From Bradyrhizobium sp. CSA112 (GTDB lineage: Bacteria > Pseudomonadota > Alphaproteobacteria > Rhizobiales > Xanthobacteraceae), in NCBI RefSeq assembly GCF_029051645.1, contig NZ_JAACFS010000052.1, positions 1-36,887 of the forward strand: a stretch of DNA of 36,887 nt. Reading direction: 5' to 3'. The notes under the pieces were generated by a model, which searched no databases, was not told where the DNA came from, and worked only from the letters and a program-made list of their open reading frames with translations. This document shows, one piece after another, positions 24,029-33,337 of the stretch; position 1 is the first letter of the stretch, and every line of letters starts with the position of its first letter. The translations under genes and the position numbers were made by a program.

Positions 24029-26896
24029 CTAAGACGCGTTCTTCAACCGCTCCAGCGCCTCGAGGATCTTGGCCTTTCGCGCCACCGCCGCCTCGCGCTT
24101 TTCCTTTTCTTCCTCGACGATCTCTTCGGGCGCGTTCGCCACGAACTTCTCGTTGCCGAGCTTGGCATCGACCCGCTTGATGTCGGCGTCGGCCTTGACG
24201 ATTTCCTTGTCGAGCCGGGCCTTTTCGGCCGAAAGGTCGATGACGCCCTTCAGCGGCAGGGCCACGACTTCGCCGCGCACGAGCAACTGCACGGCGCCTT
24301 CCGGCGAGCGATCGGCGAAATTGATCTCCGCCAGCCGCGCCAACCGCTTGACGATGTCGTTCCAGCGCTGCGCGCGCTCCTTGGTCTCCACAGACGCTCC
24401 CGACAGCACCACCGGGATCAACGTCGCCGGCGGGATGTTCATTTCCGAACGGACCGAACGAATGGCGGTGACGAGATCGACCACCCAGCCGATTTCAGCC
24501 TCGGCGGCCGGATCGCTGAAATCGCCGGCATCGAGCGCAGCCATGGCCGGCGCGACCAGTGGATCGCCGGGCCCTGCCAGTGACATCGCGGCGATCTGAT
24601 CTGGCGTCACCGAACTCGCCTTGCGCGGCCATTCGGCCAGCACGAGGAGGTCGTCGCGCTTCGTCGTCACCGCCCAAAGTTCCTCGGTGATGAACGGCAT
24701 AAAGGGATGCAACAGCTTGAGGATCTCGTCGCGCGCCCAGGCGATCATGGCGCGGGTCTCGGCCTTGGCCGCGCCCTCCTCGCCCATCAGCACGGGTTTT
24801 GCGAGTTCGAGGTACCAGTCGCAATAGACGTTCCAGACGAAGCGGTAGATCGCATTGGCCGCATCGTTGAAGCGATAACCATCGATCGCTTCGGTGACCT
24901 CGCGTGTGGCCCGTGAGGTCTCATGGGCGATCCAGCGGTTGAGAGTCTGCTTTGCCTCCGCCGGCTCGAAGCCTGCGGGCTTCTCGCAGCCATTCATCTC
25001 GGCAAAGCGGCAGGCGTTCCAGAGCTTGGTCGCGAAATTGCGGTTGGTCTCGACGAGCTGCGGCGACAGTTTGATGTCGTGGTTATGGGCTGCGCCGCGC
25101 GCCAGCGCAAAGCGCAGCGCGTCCGCGCCAAAATCGTCAATGACGCCGAGCGGGTCGATGACGTTGCCTTTCGACTTCGACATCTTCGCGCCCTTCTCGT
25201 CGCGAACCAGGCGGTGGATGTAGACAGTCGAGAACGGCGGATCCTTCATGAAGTGCAGTCCCATCATCATCATCCGGGCGACCCAGAAGAAGATGATGTC
25301 CCAGCCGGTGACGAGAACGTTGGTCGGGTAATAGCGCTTCACTTCCGGCGTCTCATCGGGCCAGCCGAGTGTCGAGAACGGCCACAGCCCTGACGAGAAC
25401 CATGTATCGAGCACGTCTTCATCGCGCGTGATGAAGCCCTCGCGCTTGGCAGGATCCTGCGCCATCTCGCGCCCCTGCTCTTCCGTGATGACTTCCTGCT
25501 CAACGTAATAGCCGAGCGCGTTGCCGACGGCTTCCTCTTCGGTCTCGGCAACGAACACCTTGCCGTCAGGGCCGTACCATGCCGGGATCTGATGGCCCCA
25601 CCAGAGCTGGCGCGAGATGCACCAGGGCTGGATGTTTTCCATCCATTCGAAATAGGTCTTTTCCCAATTCCTCGGCACAAAAGTGGTCGCGCCCGAGCGC
25701 ACGGCCGCGATCGCAGGCTGCGCCATGGTTCTGGCGTCGACGTACCACTGGTCCGTTAGATAAGGCTCGATGACGACGCCGGAGCGGTCGCCGTGCGGCA
25801 CCATATGCGTGTTGGGCTCGATCTTTTCCAGGAAGCCGAAATCTTCCAGCCGCGCGACGATCTTCTTGCGCGCGGCGAAGCGATCGACGTTGTTCAGCTC
25901 TTCCGCAAGCATCAGCGCGCCTTCGGGCAAGCCGCGCAGATAATCCTCGTTATTAACGAGGGCCATGCAGCCCTCGCGATCGAAAACATTGATCTGCGGC
26001 AGGTTATGACGCTTGCCGACCTCGAAGTCGTTGAAGTCATGCGCCGGCGTGATCTTGACCGCGCCCGATCCCTTCTCGGGATCGGCGTAGTCGTCGGCAA
26101 TGATTGGGATACGGCGGCCGACCAGCGGCAGGATGACGTGCTGGCCGATCAGATGCCCGATACGTTCGTTCTCCGGATGGACGGCAACCGCGGTATCGCC
26201 CAGCATCGTCTCGGGACGCGTGGTCGCGACCACGATGAAGGTCGAAGCGTCATCGGGATTGAAGGTCTTGCCCGCGATCGGATAGCGCAGATACCAGAGA
26301 CTGCCCTTGACCTCGACCTGCTGCACTTCGAGATCGGAGATCGCCGTGAGCAGTTTTGGATCCCAATTCACCAGCCGCTTGTCTTTATAGATCAGCCCTT
26401 CGCGGTGCAGTTCGACGAACACCTTCACGACGGCGCGCGACAGGCCTTCGTCCATCGTAAAACGTTCGCGCGACCAGTCGCAGGAGGCGCCAAGGCGTTT
26501 CAACTGATTGACGATGGTGTCGCCGCTCTCCGCCTTCCACCGCCAGACACGTTCGAGGAATTTGGCGCGGCCCAGGTCGCGGCGGCCCGGCTCCTGCCGT
26601 TCCATCAATTGCCGCTCGACCACCATCTGGGTGGCGATGCCGGCATGGTCGGTGCCGGGCTGCCACAGCACGTCGCGGCCGCGCATGCGCTCGAAGCGGC
26701 AGAGGATGTCCTGCAGCGTGTTGTTCAGCGCGTGGCCCATGTGCAGCGAGCCCGTCACATTCGGCGGCGGGATCACGATCGTGAACGGCGCGGCGTCCTT
26801 GCGCTCGGGACGGCCGGCCTTGAACGCGCCGCTCTCCTCCCAGATTCGGGACATGCGGCTTTCGATATCGGCGGGCTGGTAGTTTTTCTCGATCAT
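24029..26896 (-). CDS. valS: Valyl-tRNA synthetase
   Basis: Class I aminoacyl-tRNA synthetase that charges tRNA-Val. The 955-residue product carries the HIGH-type motif PPNVTGSLHMGHALN (HMGH at 52-55), the KMSKS motif in GAKMSKSKGNVIDP (about residue 570), a large editing insertion between them, and a C-terminal coiled-coil arm (about 890-955, rich in E and K). ATG 26896 gives the MIEKNYQPADIE start typical of alphaproteobacterial ValS; an in-frame TTG at 26935 would add 13 residues. No strong Shine-Dalgarno is visible. It lies downstream of the PopZ-like gene after a 248-base gap, which should hold its promoter. Confidence 0.98.
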   Translation of the reverse strand: MIEKNYQPADIESRMSRIWEESGAFKAGRPERKDAAPFTIVIPPPNVTGSLHMGHALNNTLQDILCRFERMRGRDVLWQPGTDHAGIATQMVVERQLMERQEPGRRDLGRAKFLERVWRWKAESGDTIVNQLKRLGASCDWSRERFTMDEGLSRAVVKVFVELHREGLIYKDKRLVNWDPKLLTAISDLEVQQVEVKGSLWYLRYPIAGKTFNPDDASTFIVVATTRPETMLGDTAVAVHPENERIGHLIGQHVILPLVGRRIPIIADDYADPEKGSGAVKITPAHDFNDFEVGKRHNLPQINVFDREGCMALVNNEDYLRGLPEGALMLAEELNNVDRFAARKKIVARLEDFGFLEKIEPNTHMVPHGDRSGVVIEPYLTDQWYVDARTMAQPAIAAVRSGATTFVPRNWEKTYFEWMENIQPWCISRQLWWGHQIPAWYGPDGKVFVAETEEEAVGNALGYYVEQEVITEEQGREMAQDPAKREGFITRDEDVLDTWFSSGLWPFSTLGWPDETPEVKRYYPTNVLVTGWDIIFFWVARMMMMGLHFMKDPPFSTVYIHRLVRDEKGAKMSKSKGNVIDPLGVIDDFGADALRFALARGAAHNHDIKLSPQLVETNRNFATKLWNACRFAEMNGCEKPAGFEPAEAKQTLNRWIAHETSRATREVTEAIDGYRFNDAANAIYRFVWNVYCDWYLELAKPVLMGEEGAAKAETRAMIAWARDEILKLLHPFMPFITEELWAVTTKRDDLLVLAEWPRKASSVTPDQIAAMSLAGPGDPLVAPAMAALDAGDFSDPAAEAEIGWVVDLVTAIRSVRSEMNIPPATLIPVVLSGASVETKERAQRWNDIVKRLARLAEINFADRSPEGAVQLLVRGEVVALPLKGVIDLSAEKARLDKEIVKADADIKRVDAKLGNEKFVANAPEEIVEEEKEKREAAVARKAKILEALERLKNAS

Positions 26897-27144
26897 GGCA
26901 CTGCAAATGGGGATGCTGGGGGCGTTCTTGAGCAACCGTCACCGGTTCGCCCAAAGAATACGTATCAAAACAACGTGGGTAAGCGCCCGGTTCTGATGTG
27001 ATCGGCACCGGACGGCCCCTAGAAAGCCGCCACAGCGCCTCAAGTCAACCTGACAAGTCAATCGGGGGCAGCGGGGAGCCGCGGTAACGGCCGGTCAGGC
27101 GGCTGAATGAGGCCGTGGTGACCGGTTTGGTCGGGCAGCGGGAA

Positions 27145-27852
27145 CTACCGCCCGCGCGAAACCCGCTCGATTTCGGCCTTGACGATCCGCTCCACCAATC
27201 CCGGCAAATTGTCGTCGAGCCAGGATTTCAGCATCGGCCGCAACATCTCCTTGACCAGATCCTCCAGCGTCCGCGCGTTGTTGCTGAGCACGGTATTGGC
27301 GAGCGAATTGAAGGCGGATTCCACGGCGGAGACGGTCGAATGCGATAAAATTGGTCGCGTTGGCGCGCTCTCGAACGGCGGCGGCTCGTAGGCCTGCTGG
27401 CGACGTGACGCCTTGGCTTCGGTGAATTCGATGTCGTCCTGAGGTTCGACTTTGCTGAATGTTGCTGCGGCGGGGGCTGGTGTCGGCTCCGGCAATGCCA
27501 TCTCGTCGGTGAGTTCGAACACGTCGGGTTCGGGTTGCGGCGCCGGCCTGACGTCGGCTTCGGGCGTCGCCGCATCGAGGCTCGCCAGCATCGCATCGAT
27601 GTCGTCCTGGCTGTTGCTGACGGCCGGTTCGGGCGCGGGCGGCGGCGGGGCCGGCTTCGGTGCGGGAGCCGGCTTCGGCGCCGGGGCAATCGCCGACGGC
27701 GGAATATCCTTCATCACCGGCCTCGCGGCGGCGTGCTGGCTCGCCGGCTTCTCGGCAGCCGCAGGCTTCGCCTCGTCGTCGGCAATGATGCGACGGATCG
27801 ACGCCAGAATCTCCTCCATCGAGGGCTCTTGGACCTTTGCAGGTTGCGTCAT
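27145..27852 (-). CDS. PopZ-like DUF2497 family protein
   Basis: A 235-residue protein of the DUF2497 (PF10691) family, which includes the polar organising protein PopZ. The N-terminal motif EPSMEEILASIRRIIADDE and the C-terminal helix ending LEDLVKEMLRPMLKSWLDDN with LPGLVERIVKAEIERVSRGR are diagnostic. Between them lies a long region rich in P, A and E, as expected for the disordered PED linker. ATG 27852 is preferred because GGAG sits 4-8 bases upstream, over a GTG at 27864. It probably marks the cell pole and anchors chromosome and cell-cycle proteins. Its neighbours, valS downstream and tolC upstream, are a frequent arrangement in related genomes. Confidence 0.85.
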   Translation of the reverse strand: MTQPAKVQEPSMEEILASIRRIIADDEAKPAAAEKPASQHAAARPVMKDIPPSAIAPAPKPAPAPKPAPPPPAPEPAVSNSQDDIDAMLASLDAATPEADVRPAPQPEPDVFELTDEMALPEPTPAPAAATFSKVEPQDDIEFTEAKASRRQQAYEPPPFESAPTRPILSHSTVSAVESAFNSLANTVLSNNARTLEDLVKEMLRPMLKSWLDDNLPGLVERIVKAEIERVSRGR

Positions 27853-28167
27853 CTCCGACTCCACATCGAAACCATTTTACACCAAAGCCACGAAGGAATT
27901 GCCGGTTCCGGAAATGCAGGCCGGGATTTTCATCGCACAAGCCTGACTTGTCCCCAGATCAAGCCCGCCCGCTGCATCGCGCGGAGGTCCTGTTCCCCTC
28001 AAAACGCAACCCGCCCCGCGTCTGTGAGATGTAAAGACGCGGCGCGAATCGCTCAGCTCGCCCCAGAAACGGTACGTCATGGCCACAATTGATTGCAAGC
28101 AAAGCGCCCGGCGCTTCAGGCGCCGGGCGACGATTTCATCCCGTCTGTGCGGAAATCTACTCGGAGA
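27853..28167. other. PopZ-like upstream region
   Basis: Between the PopZ-like gene and the tolC stop no gene is supported. The region holds the tolC terminator at 28105-28129 and must hold the PopZ-like promoter, which I cannot place. Confidence 0.4.
28105..28129 (-). terminator. Intrinsic terminator of tolC
   Basis: Perfect 10-base GC stem (CGCCCGGCGC with GCGCCGGGCG) around a 5-base loop, 39 bases past the tolC stop. On the minus strand it is followed by CTTTGCTTGC, a modest U-rich tract. This is the clearest Rho-independent terminator in the window. Confidence 0.7.
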
Positions 28168-29574
28168 TCAGCGGCCGTCGGGTGTGCGAACGCCGGCCCA
28201 GCTATCTCGCACCTGATGATAGTGCACGCTCGGGTCGTAGACCGTGGTCGGCAGGTTGAGCACCTGCGGCGACAGACGTCCGACCGTGTTCAGCACGGAG
28301 TATGACGCCACCACGCGGTCATGCTGCGCGGTGACGAGCGCGACGCGCGCATTCACCAGCGCCTGCTGGGCATTCAGCACGTCCAGCGTGGTGCGCTGTC
28401 CGGCCTTGGCCTCCTCACGCACGCCGTTCAGCGCGATTTCCGAGGCCTGCACCTGCGCTTGCGCGGAGGCGACCTGCGCCTTGCCGGCGACGAGCTGCCC
28501 CCATGCCGTGACCACGTTGGCGCGGGTCTGGTCGCGCGTCTGGTCGAGAACGAGGCGCTGCTGCGCCGCCGTTTCCTTGGACTGCCTGATCAGGGAGTAT
28601 TCGCTGCCGCCCTGATAGATCGGCACCGAAAGCTGCGTGATCGCGGACGCGCCGAACGACCTGAATTGTATCAGGCTCTGCTCATAGGACTGCTGCACGG
28701 AGGCCTGAAGCGTGACCGTCGGCAACAGCGCGCCTTCGGCCACCTTGACCTGGAGGTAGCTAACGTCGATGCCGAACATCGCCGCGGTGACGTTCGGATT
28801 TTGCGTTAAGCCGAGCTCGACGGCAGCCGGGAGCGTCGTTGGCAGGAAGCGATCGACCGGCGAACCCGGCGCAAGCGCTTGCGGCTCGTTGCCGATGATC
28901 CGGCGGAAGTTCGAGCGCGTCGTCGTCAAATTGGCTTCCGCGGTCAGGAGCTGCGTCTTGCCGGCGGCGAGCTGCGCCTCCGACTGCGCAACGTCGGTGC
29001 GCGTGACTTCGCCGACATTGAAGCGGTCGCGCGTCTGTTTCAACGTCTGCTCGAGCACGCGAACGTTGCTCTTCTGCACCTCGACGATCGCGGAATCGCG
29101 CAGATAGTCCATGTAGATGGTCGCGGCACTGAGCAAGACGGTTTGCTCAAGGGCCCGCAGGGCCTCGCGCGCGCCGGAAACCTGACTCTCTGCCGCCCTT
29201 GTCCTGTTCGCGGTCTGCTGGCCGTTGAACAGCGTCTGCGTGACAGTGCCGCCGACGCTGCGCGGCGCATTGGTGCCGACGATAGGGGTTTTCACGAGAA
29301 CGTCGGGGGTGCCACCCTGCGTGCTCAGCGTGTCCGTATATTGGACGCCTGCGCTGGCCGTGATCGCGACCCTGGGGCGGTAGCCCGACAGCGCCTGCGG
29401 CACGTTCTCGTCGGTGACGCGCACCTGCGCGCGTTGCGCATTGAGCTGCGGATTGTTCTGATAGGCGCGCACCAGCGCTGCCTCTATCGTGTCGGCCAAG
29501 ACGGGCGTCGAGCCCATGCACCCCAATAGAAGGGCCGCGGCCGCAGCCCCGGCAAATGCCTTCACCCCACGCAT
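28168..29574 (-). CDS. tolC: TolC-family outer membrane efflux/secretion channel
   Basis: Outer-membrane factor of type I secretion and RND/MFS efflux, forming the trimeric channel. The product of about 468 residues has a signal peptide (hydrophobic run AGAAAAALLLG, cleavage likely after VLA before DTIEAAL), then two repeats of the long helical barrel, as seen in ALVRAYQNNPQLNAQRAQVR and TLDVLNAQQALVNARVALV. Three in-frame ATGs (29619, 29592, 29574) compete and none has a strong Shine-Dalgarno; 29574 gives the best-shaped signal peptide. It is transcribed downstream of pcm after a 250-base gap and ends in a clear terminator. A functional tie to the RTX glycosidase is plausible but not shown. 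Confidence 0.94.
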   Translation of the reverse strand: MRGVKAFAGAAAAALLLGCMGSTPVLADTIEAALVRAYQNNPQLNAQRAQVRVTDENVPQALSGYRPRVAITASAGVQYTDTLSTQGGTPDVLVKTPIVGTNAPRSVGGTVTQTLFNGQQTANRTRAAESQVSGAREALRALEQTVLLSAATIYMDYLRDSAIVEVQKSNVRVLEQTLKQTRDRFNVGEVTRTDVAQSEAQLAAGKTQLLTAEANLTTTRSNFRRIIGNEPQALAPGSPVDRFLPTTLPAAVELGLTQNPNVTAAMFGIDVSYLQVKVAEGALLPTVTLQASVQQSYEQSLIQFRSFGASAITQLSVPIYQGGSEYSLIRQSKETAAQQRLVLDQTRDQTRANVVTAWGQLVAGKAQVASAQAQVQASEIALNGVREEAKAGQRTTLDVLNAQQALVNARVALVTAQHDRVVASYSVLNTVGRLSPQVLNLPTTVYDPSVHYHQVRDSWAGVRTPDGR

Positions 29575-29824
29575 CCCAAGCAATCCAATCATTTTTATGG
29601 TCGCCCGGCCCATGACCATGATCGCACACGATCATTAACCGAACGTCGCTTCACTCGAAGTGAGTCCCGGCTCACCTTATTCTGCGCGTCGGCTGGACGA
29701 AACTACCCTGCAAGCGAACGGCGTCGAAACTCTTTACGTGGGGCAATCTGGCCACACTTCTGATTTCGAAGGGGATTTAGCCGGCCCGGGAGGGCGATTA
29801 TTGGGCCTGGAAACGGCTGAAAGG

Positions 29825-30490
29825 CTAGAAAACGAAGGCGGGAACGAGTTCCATGCCGGGCAGCACCGGGGCAGCGGCATCGAACAGCGACCGGTGACCG
29901 AAGTCGCCATGCCAACAGGTCACGATGGTAGCCCGCGCAGGCCGCGACATCGCAAAAATGCCCACCAAACGGCCGCCGCTTCGCAATTGCCCATAGAGCC
30001 GCTCCGGCACGATCTCGGTTGCGCCGTTCATAATGATGACGTCGTAGGGCGCGTTTGCCGGATCTCCATCGGCCGGCGCGGCGGCCCCGACGGCGACGTT
30101 TCCACAGCCAATACGGGCCATAATCGTCTGCGCTTTCGCCGCCAGCGCCGAATCGCTCTCCGTCGCAGTCACGTGAGAGGCGAATCGGGCGATCACGGCA
30201 GCGGCGTATCCGGTGGCGCAGCCGACGACCAGGACGCGGTCGGTCTCCTTGATCTCAGCCGCCTGCAGCATCTTCGCCAGCACCGCCGGCTGGATCAGGA
30301 ACCGCTTCGCCGAGCCGCCTTCGCTGACGTCGAGATCGAGGTCCAGATAAGCCAGCGCCTGCTTGTTATCGGGAACGAAGGCCTCGCGCGGCACCGCCAG
30401 CATGGCATCGAGAATTCGGATATCGGTTACGTCGCTCGGACGCACCTGACCATCGACCATTTTCTGGCGCGCGGCGGCAAAACCGGACAT
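29825..30490 (-). CDS. Protein-L-isoaspartate O-methyltransferase-like protein
   Basis: SAM-dependent methyltransferase of the PIMT family, which repairs isoaspartyl residues in damaged proteins. The 221-residue product has the N-terminal RQKMVDGQVRPSDVTDIRIL and VPREAFVPDN, the SAM loop VLVVGCATGYAAAVIA (family D/E-x-GxGxG; here GCATG), and the post-SAM segment PYDVIIMNGATEIVP. Rhizobial copies often sit next to tolC, as here, and the group lacks some classical PIMT residues, so activity on isoaspartate is not certain. ATG 30490 follows a short leader with no strong Shine-Dalgarno. Confidence 0.9.
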   Translation of the reverse strand: MSGFAAARQKMVDGQVRPSDVTDIRILDAMLAVPREAFVPDNKQALAYLDLDLDVSEGGSAKRFLIQPAVLAKMLQAAEIKETDRVLVVGCATGYAAAVIARFASHVTATESDSALAAKAQTIMARIGCGNVAVGAAAPADGDPANAPYDVIIMNGATEIVPERLYGQLRSGGRLVGIFAMSRPARATIVTCWHGDFGHRSLFDAAAPVLPGMELVPAFVF

Positions 30491-30628
30491 AGCTTAAGAC
30501 CCTGAAAAGCGTGCGGCATGGCCGCCGGAAGAGCTGAAACCGGGGTCATCTTTGGTACAAGCGCCGGCAAAACGCAACATGCGGACGTCTGTCGCCGAGC
30601 CGGCGCCTTAAGTAGCGGGAAGAGCCGC

Positions 30629-30808
30629 CTACTCGATCGGGACCGCGAGCCGCGCGATCAGCCGCGCGACCTCATCCAGATGTTCGGTATCGTGCTCTTC
30701 AATGGCTTGCGCGAGCCGAAGCAGGCATTCGTCGTCGCTCATGGCGGGAATGTCGCTCGGAACGATCGAAGGTACCGCGCGCATCAGGTCGTTCGTGATG
30801 GCTGGCAT
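30629..30808 (-). CDS. Small hypothetical protein (59 aa)
   Basis: A 59-residue acidic protein starting MPAITNDLMRAVP and ending in two helices (DDECLLRLAQAIEEHD and EHLDEVARLIARL). No family is recognised. GGGAG eight bases before the ATG at 30808 makes this start convincing; a longer frame to 30943 has no such signal. It lies between pcm and tRNA-Asn and may be monocistronic. Confidence 0.55.
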   Translation of the reverse strand: MPAITNDLMRAVPSIVPSDIPAMSDDECLLRLAQAIEEHDTEHLDEVARLIARLAVPIE

Positions 30809-31020
30809 CGAATCAACTCCCGTGAAACCCAGCGTAACGGAGCCTTCGGGCCGATTGAGTCGAATTAGCGGCCCAATCCATGACGCCTGGGGATGACGGG
30901 ATTGCACCTGCCAGGTTTCCATCACCGTTTGCCCGAGGGACAAAAATGACGATAAATCGTTGTGCCACAGGCGCTTTCCGCCCCTGCCTCAAGTAACGGC
31001 GCAGCCGGTGATTTGGTCCT

Positions 31021-31048
31021 TTGCAAGCCCGAAAGGCTTTGTTATACG
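31021..31048 (+). promoter_or_regulatory. Likely sigma70 promoter of tRNA-Asn
   Basis: TTGCAA at 31021-31026 and TATACG at 31043-31048 are separated by 16 bases. The expected start, near 31055, would give a 5' leader of about 25 bases before the mature tRNA. Plausible but based only on spacing and hexamer similarity. Confidence 0.4.
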
Positions 31049-31079
31049 CTCCCCGCTCGCGAACCTTTGTTTCGCCTGT

Positions 31080-31154
31080 TCCTCGGTAGCTCAGCGGTAG
31101 AGCATTCGACTGTTAATCGAATGGTCGCTGGTTCGAATCCAGCCCGGGGAGCCA
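31080..31154 (+). tRNA. tRNA-Asn (GUU anticodon)
   Basis: A complete cloverleaf. The acceptor stem is TCCTCGG with CCGGGGA (one G-U pair), the D arm contains AGCTCAGCGGTAGAGC, the anticodon loop CTGTTAA gives GUU, the T arm is CTGGTTCGAATCCAG, and CCA is encoded at 31152-31154. It reads AAC and AAU codons for asparagine. No gene overlaps it. Confidence 0.97.
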
Positions 31155-31511
31155 GCGGCTTGCTTTTCCGTATCCATCCCGAAAACCCAGAAAAACCTTT
31201 AATCTACAGTCGGTGCGGCTTATTCCGCCGCTCCGCGCGCGCTCCGTCGCGATGAGCTGGAGGGCCGGATAGCCAACAGGGCCAAAGTCCGGCGGAGGCG
31301 GCGTTGCGGCCTGCCGTCTCGGTCACGTAGCGGAACCATAATCCAGATCAAGATCGGCGCTTGACAGCCGCCCAAGGAATTCGAGCAATAAGTTGCTCAA
31401 CCCGCTTTCTGGGCTGGACGCTTCGCGGCTGGATCGCCGCGCTTGTGTGCGGTCGGCCACCGCGATGCCGACCCCGCTGCTTGCTTTTCGGTGATCGGGA
31501 GCATGTCACCC
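31155..31511. other. Gap after tRNA-Asn
   Basis: About 357 bases with no supported gene. Short frames on both strands near 31348-31591 lack ribosome binding sites and overlap the periplasmic protein start. No attachment-site duplication of the tRNA 3' end was found by eye in this stretch. Confidence 0.4.
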
Positions 31512-32087
31512 ATGAAACGCTGTCGCGCTGCTTTCGCAATTGCCGCCCTGCTCGCACCAGTTGCGCACGCCAACGATGCCTTGGAAGCCAAGGTGCGGGC
31601 CTACGTTCCGGTCGTCTCCCTCGCGAAAGTATGTGACATCAGGATCAATGATGCCACCTTGGATGACCACCGCGCCATGCATGAAGCGGTGAAATCCGAC
31701 GCGAACGCCAACAAACTCGCCTACCGCCTCCATTACGAAACGCAGACGGCCTACATCAAGGCCCGCGACGGAGGTCAACGGGCCACCTTCTGCAAGGACT
31801 TCATCGCAGCCAACAGCCAACACGCCAAGGCGCGCTTCACCGCCGTGGTCGAGGACCACATGGGCGATGTCAGCACTAGCGTGCAGAGAGCGATTGCCCA
31901 CAACGTCTGCGGTGCGCCCCCCGTCAAGCTGTCCAAGGCCGACTGGAAACCGTACGCGCTCATCAAAAAGATGCTTCAGATCGAGCAGAAGTTGGCCAAG
32001 GAAAAGGCCGAGACGAACGGCTGGAACGTCACCGAGGAAACGACGGCGGTCACGGAACAGTTCTGCGCGGCGGTAAAAACCCGATGA
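31512..32087 (+). CDS. Hypothetical periplasmic protein with signal peptide
   Basis: A 191-residue protein not assigned to a family. It has a clear Sec signal peptide (MKRCRAAFAIAALLAPVAHA, cleavage expected after AHA before NDALEAK). The mature part is helical and charged and contains four cysteines (in KVCDIR, ATFCKDF, HNVCGAP and EQFCAAV) that could form two disulfides. GGGAG ten bases before ATG 31512 supports this start over longer frames. It probably resides in the periplasm as a soluble protein; no operon partner is evident. Function unknown. Confidence 0.75.
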   Translation: MKRCRAAFAIAALLAPVAHANDALEAKVRAYVPVVSLAKVCDIRINDATLDDHRAMHEAVKSDANANKLAYRLHYETQTAYIKARDGGQRATFCKDFIAANSQHAKARFTAVVEDHMGDVSTSVQRAIAHNVCGAPPVKLSKADWKPYALIKKMLQIEQKLAKEKAETNGWNVTEETTAVTEQFCAAVKTR

Positions 32088-32341
32088 GCATCATCGCGGC
32101 CAATTGTCCGAGCCCTGCTGATCGACCGCATGGCAGTTGACCCAAGTCGGGGTTCCGCGGCTCTTATCGCCCCTACGTCCCAGAAAGCAAAGCCCGCCGA
32201 CCTGTTTGACGATTGACGCTTTCGACCATCGCCGCAACATGCTCCACGCCGCCGCGCGCCGACAGCGCAGCAGCGCGACCGCGACGACCAACGCGATGTA
32301 TCCGAACAACGATACGCTCGGCGAGCGGCTCAGGCTGTATC

Positions 32342-32536
32342 TCAGGCTGTATGTTGAAGAGAACTTCCATGATGCTTGAAGAGGAGATCAAGCTTCACAG
32401 GTTCGCCGGTATCTCGCCAGAACAGTCTTTTACCAAGGCTGGCCGCGATCGCGAGGCGGTGGTGGCCGCCGATTAGAGTATGGTCATTCGTTGCTTTGGC
32501 GATGATCTCGCCGGCTTCGTCCACGATGATTTTCAT
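32342..32536 (-). CDS. Small hypothetical protein with strong RBS (64 aa)
   Basis: A 64-residue protein beginning MKIIVDEAGEIIAKATN, with a histidine pair (GGHHRLAI) and ending in KHHGSSLQHTA. No family is recognised. GGAGG six bases before the ATG at 32536 is among the best Shine-Dalgarno elements in the window, which is the main evidence for the gene. A 12-base tandem duplication (CTCAGGCTGTAT twice, 32329-32352) overlaps its stop. Confidence 0.4.
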   Translation of the reverse strand: MKIIVDEAGEIIAKATNDHTLIGGHHRLAIAASLGKRLFWRDTGEPVKLDLLFKHHGSSLQHTA

Positions 32537-32845
32537 GTGCCGCCTCCAATCCAGCGCGCCGGTCAGCGCCGCCGCGATGGTGCGCAATCCATCTAACCTC
32601 GTGCCGGACCCGACGTTCCAACCCATGAAGATCACGGCTTCCGTATTCGACATGCGCCCACATCGCGCACGGCCATGTGTACGGGATCGTGCGTAATTTA
32701 CGCCGGAAGGCACGATGGCAAATACCCTCAAAGGGCGCACTCACGCGGTCCCCGCATTAACCCACTCCCTCGGGAGGACCCTGACGACCATTAGGGACCG
32801 CCGTCCCTCGACGGTCCGCGCCACCTGTCGACATTCGCGGCCGCC
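32537..32845. other. Gap between small ORF and DUF1772 gene
   Basis: About 309 bases with no supported gene. A weak hairpin (GGACCG 32795-32800 with CGGTCC 32812-32817) lies about 30 bases past the DUF1772 stop on the minus strand and may be a partial terminator. Confidence 0.35.
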
Positions 32846-33337
32846 CTACCTTGCCGCAATCGCAGCGATAAACAGGGCGCAAGCCACCGTGGATGAGACC
32901 GTCCGCACGTGGTTCCACCACGTCCAGTCCGTCAGATAGCGCGCCCACAGCGATGCGGCCTCGTGGCTAGCGGGGTCAGCCGCGGCAAGCGCGTTGTTCA
33001 GGGGCACGTTGAAGATCATCGTGACGACGAACATGCCGAGCACATAGAGCACGCCGCCGGCCGCCATCGCGATCGCGCCGGGCTCGCCCCAGCGAAGCAG
33101 CGCGGTCACCGCCAGCGCTGCGCTTGCAACCGTCGTTCCCAGGAAGATCGGCATGAACAGCGACTGCACGATCGTGACGTTGATCGCATTCATCGCCGCA
33201 ATGCCCGAAGCTTGTCCGATGCGGCCAAGCGCCGTCATGATGAAGGTCGAAAACGCGAAGTATAGACCGGCGAGCAGGCCGCAACCGATGGCGGAAAACC
33301 ACAGCAAGACCGTGACGAACATCTGCAGCATGATCAT
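32846..33337 (-). CDS. DUF1772 (anthrone oxygenase-like) membrane protein
   Basis: A 163-residue integral membrane protein of the DUF1772 family, which includes fungal anthrone oxygenases. Four helices are visible: LWFSAIGCGLLAGLYFAFST near the N-terminus, a second around FLGTTVASAALAVTALL, a third around LYVLGMFVVTMIFNVPLNNA (with the conserved NVPLN), and a last one ending VSSTVACALFIAAIA, after a conserved tryptophan-rich YLTDWTWWNH. Its ATG overlaps the stop of the NmrA-like gene as ATGA, so it is the second gene of a two-gene operon facing a TetR gene. Confidence 0.88.
   Translation of the reverse strand: MIMLQMFVTVLLWFSAIGCGLLAGLYFAFSTFIMTALGRIGQASGIAAMNAINVTIVQSLFMPIFLGTTVASAALAVTALLRWGEPGAIAMAAGGVLYVLGMFVVTMIFNVPLNNALAAADPASHEAASLWARYLTDWTWWNHVRTVSSTVACALFIAAIAAR

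Noticed and set aside
30809..30943. 45-residue N-terminal extension of the small ORF at 30629-30808
   Set aside because: It has no ribosome binding site, while GGGAG marks the internal ATG at 30808.
31348..31591. Short minus-strand frames upstream of the periplasmic protein
   Set aside because: They lack ribosome binding sites and family motifs and overlap the well-supported signal-peptide gene on the other strand.
32091..32309. Minus-strand frame with a hydrophobic N-terminus
   Set aside because: It starts only with TTG, has no Shine-Dalgarno, and its body is basic and unrecognisable.
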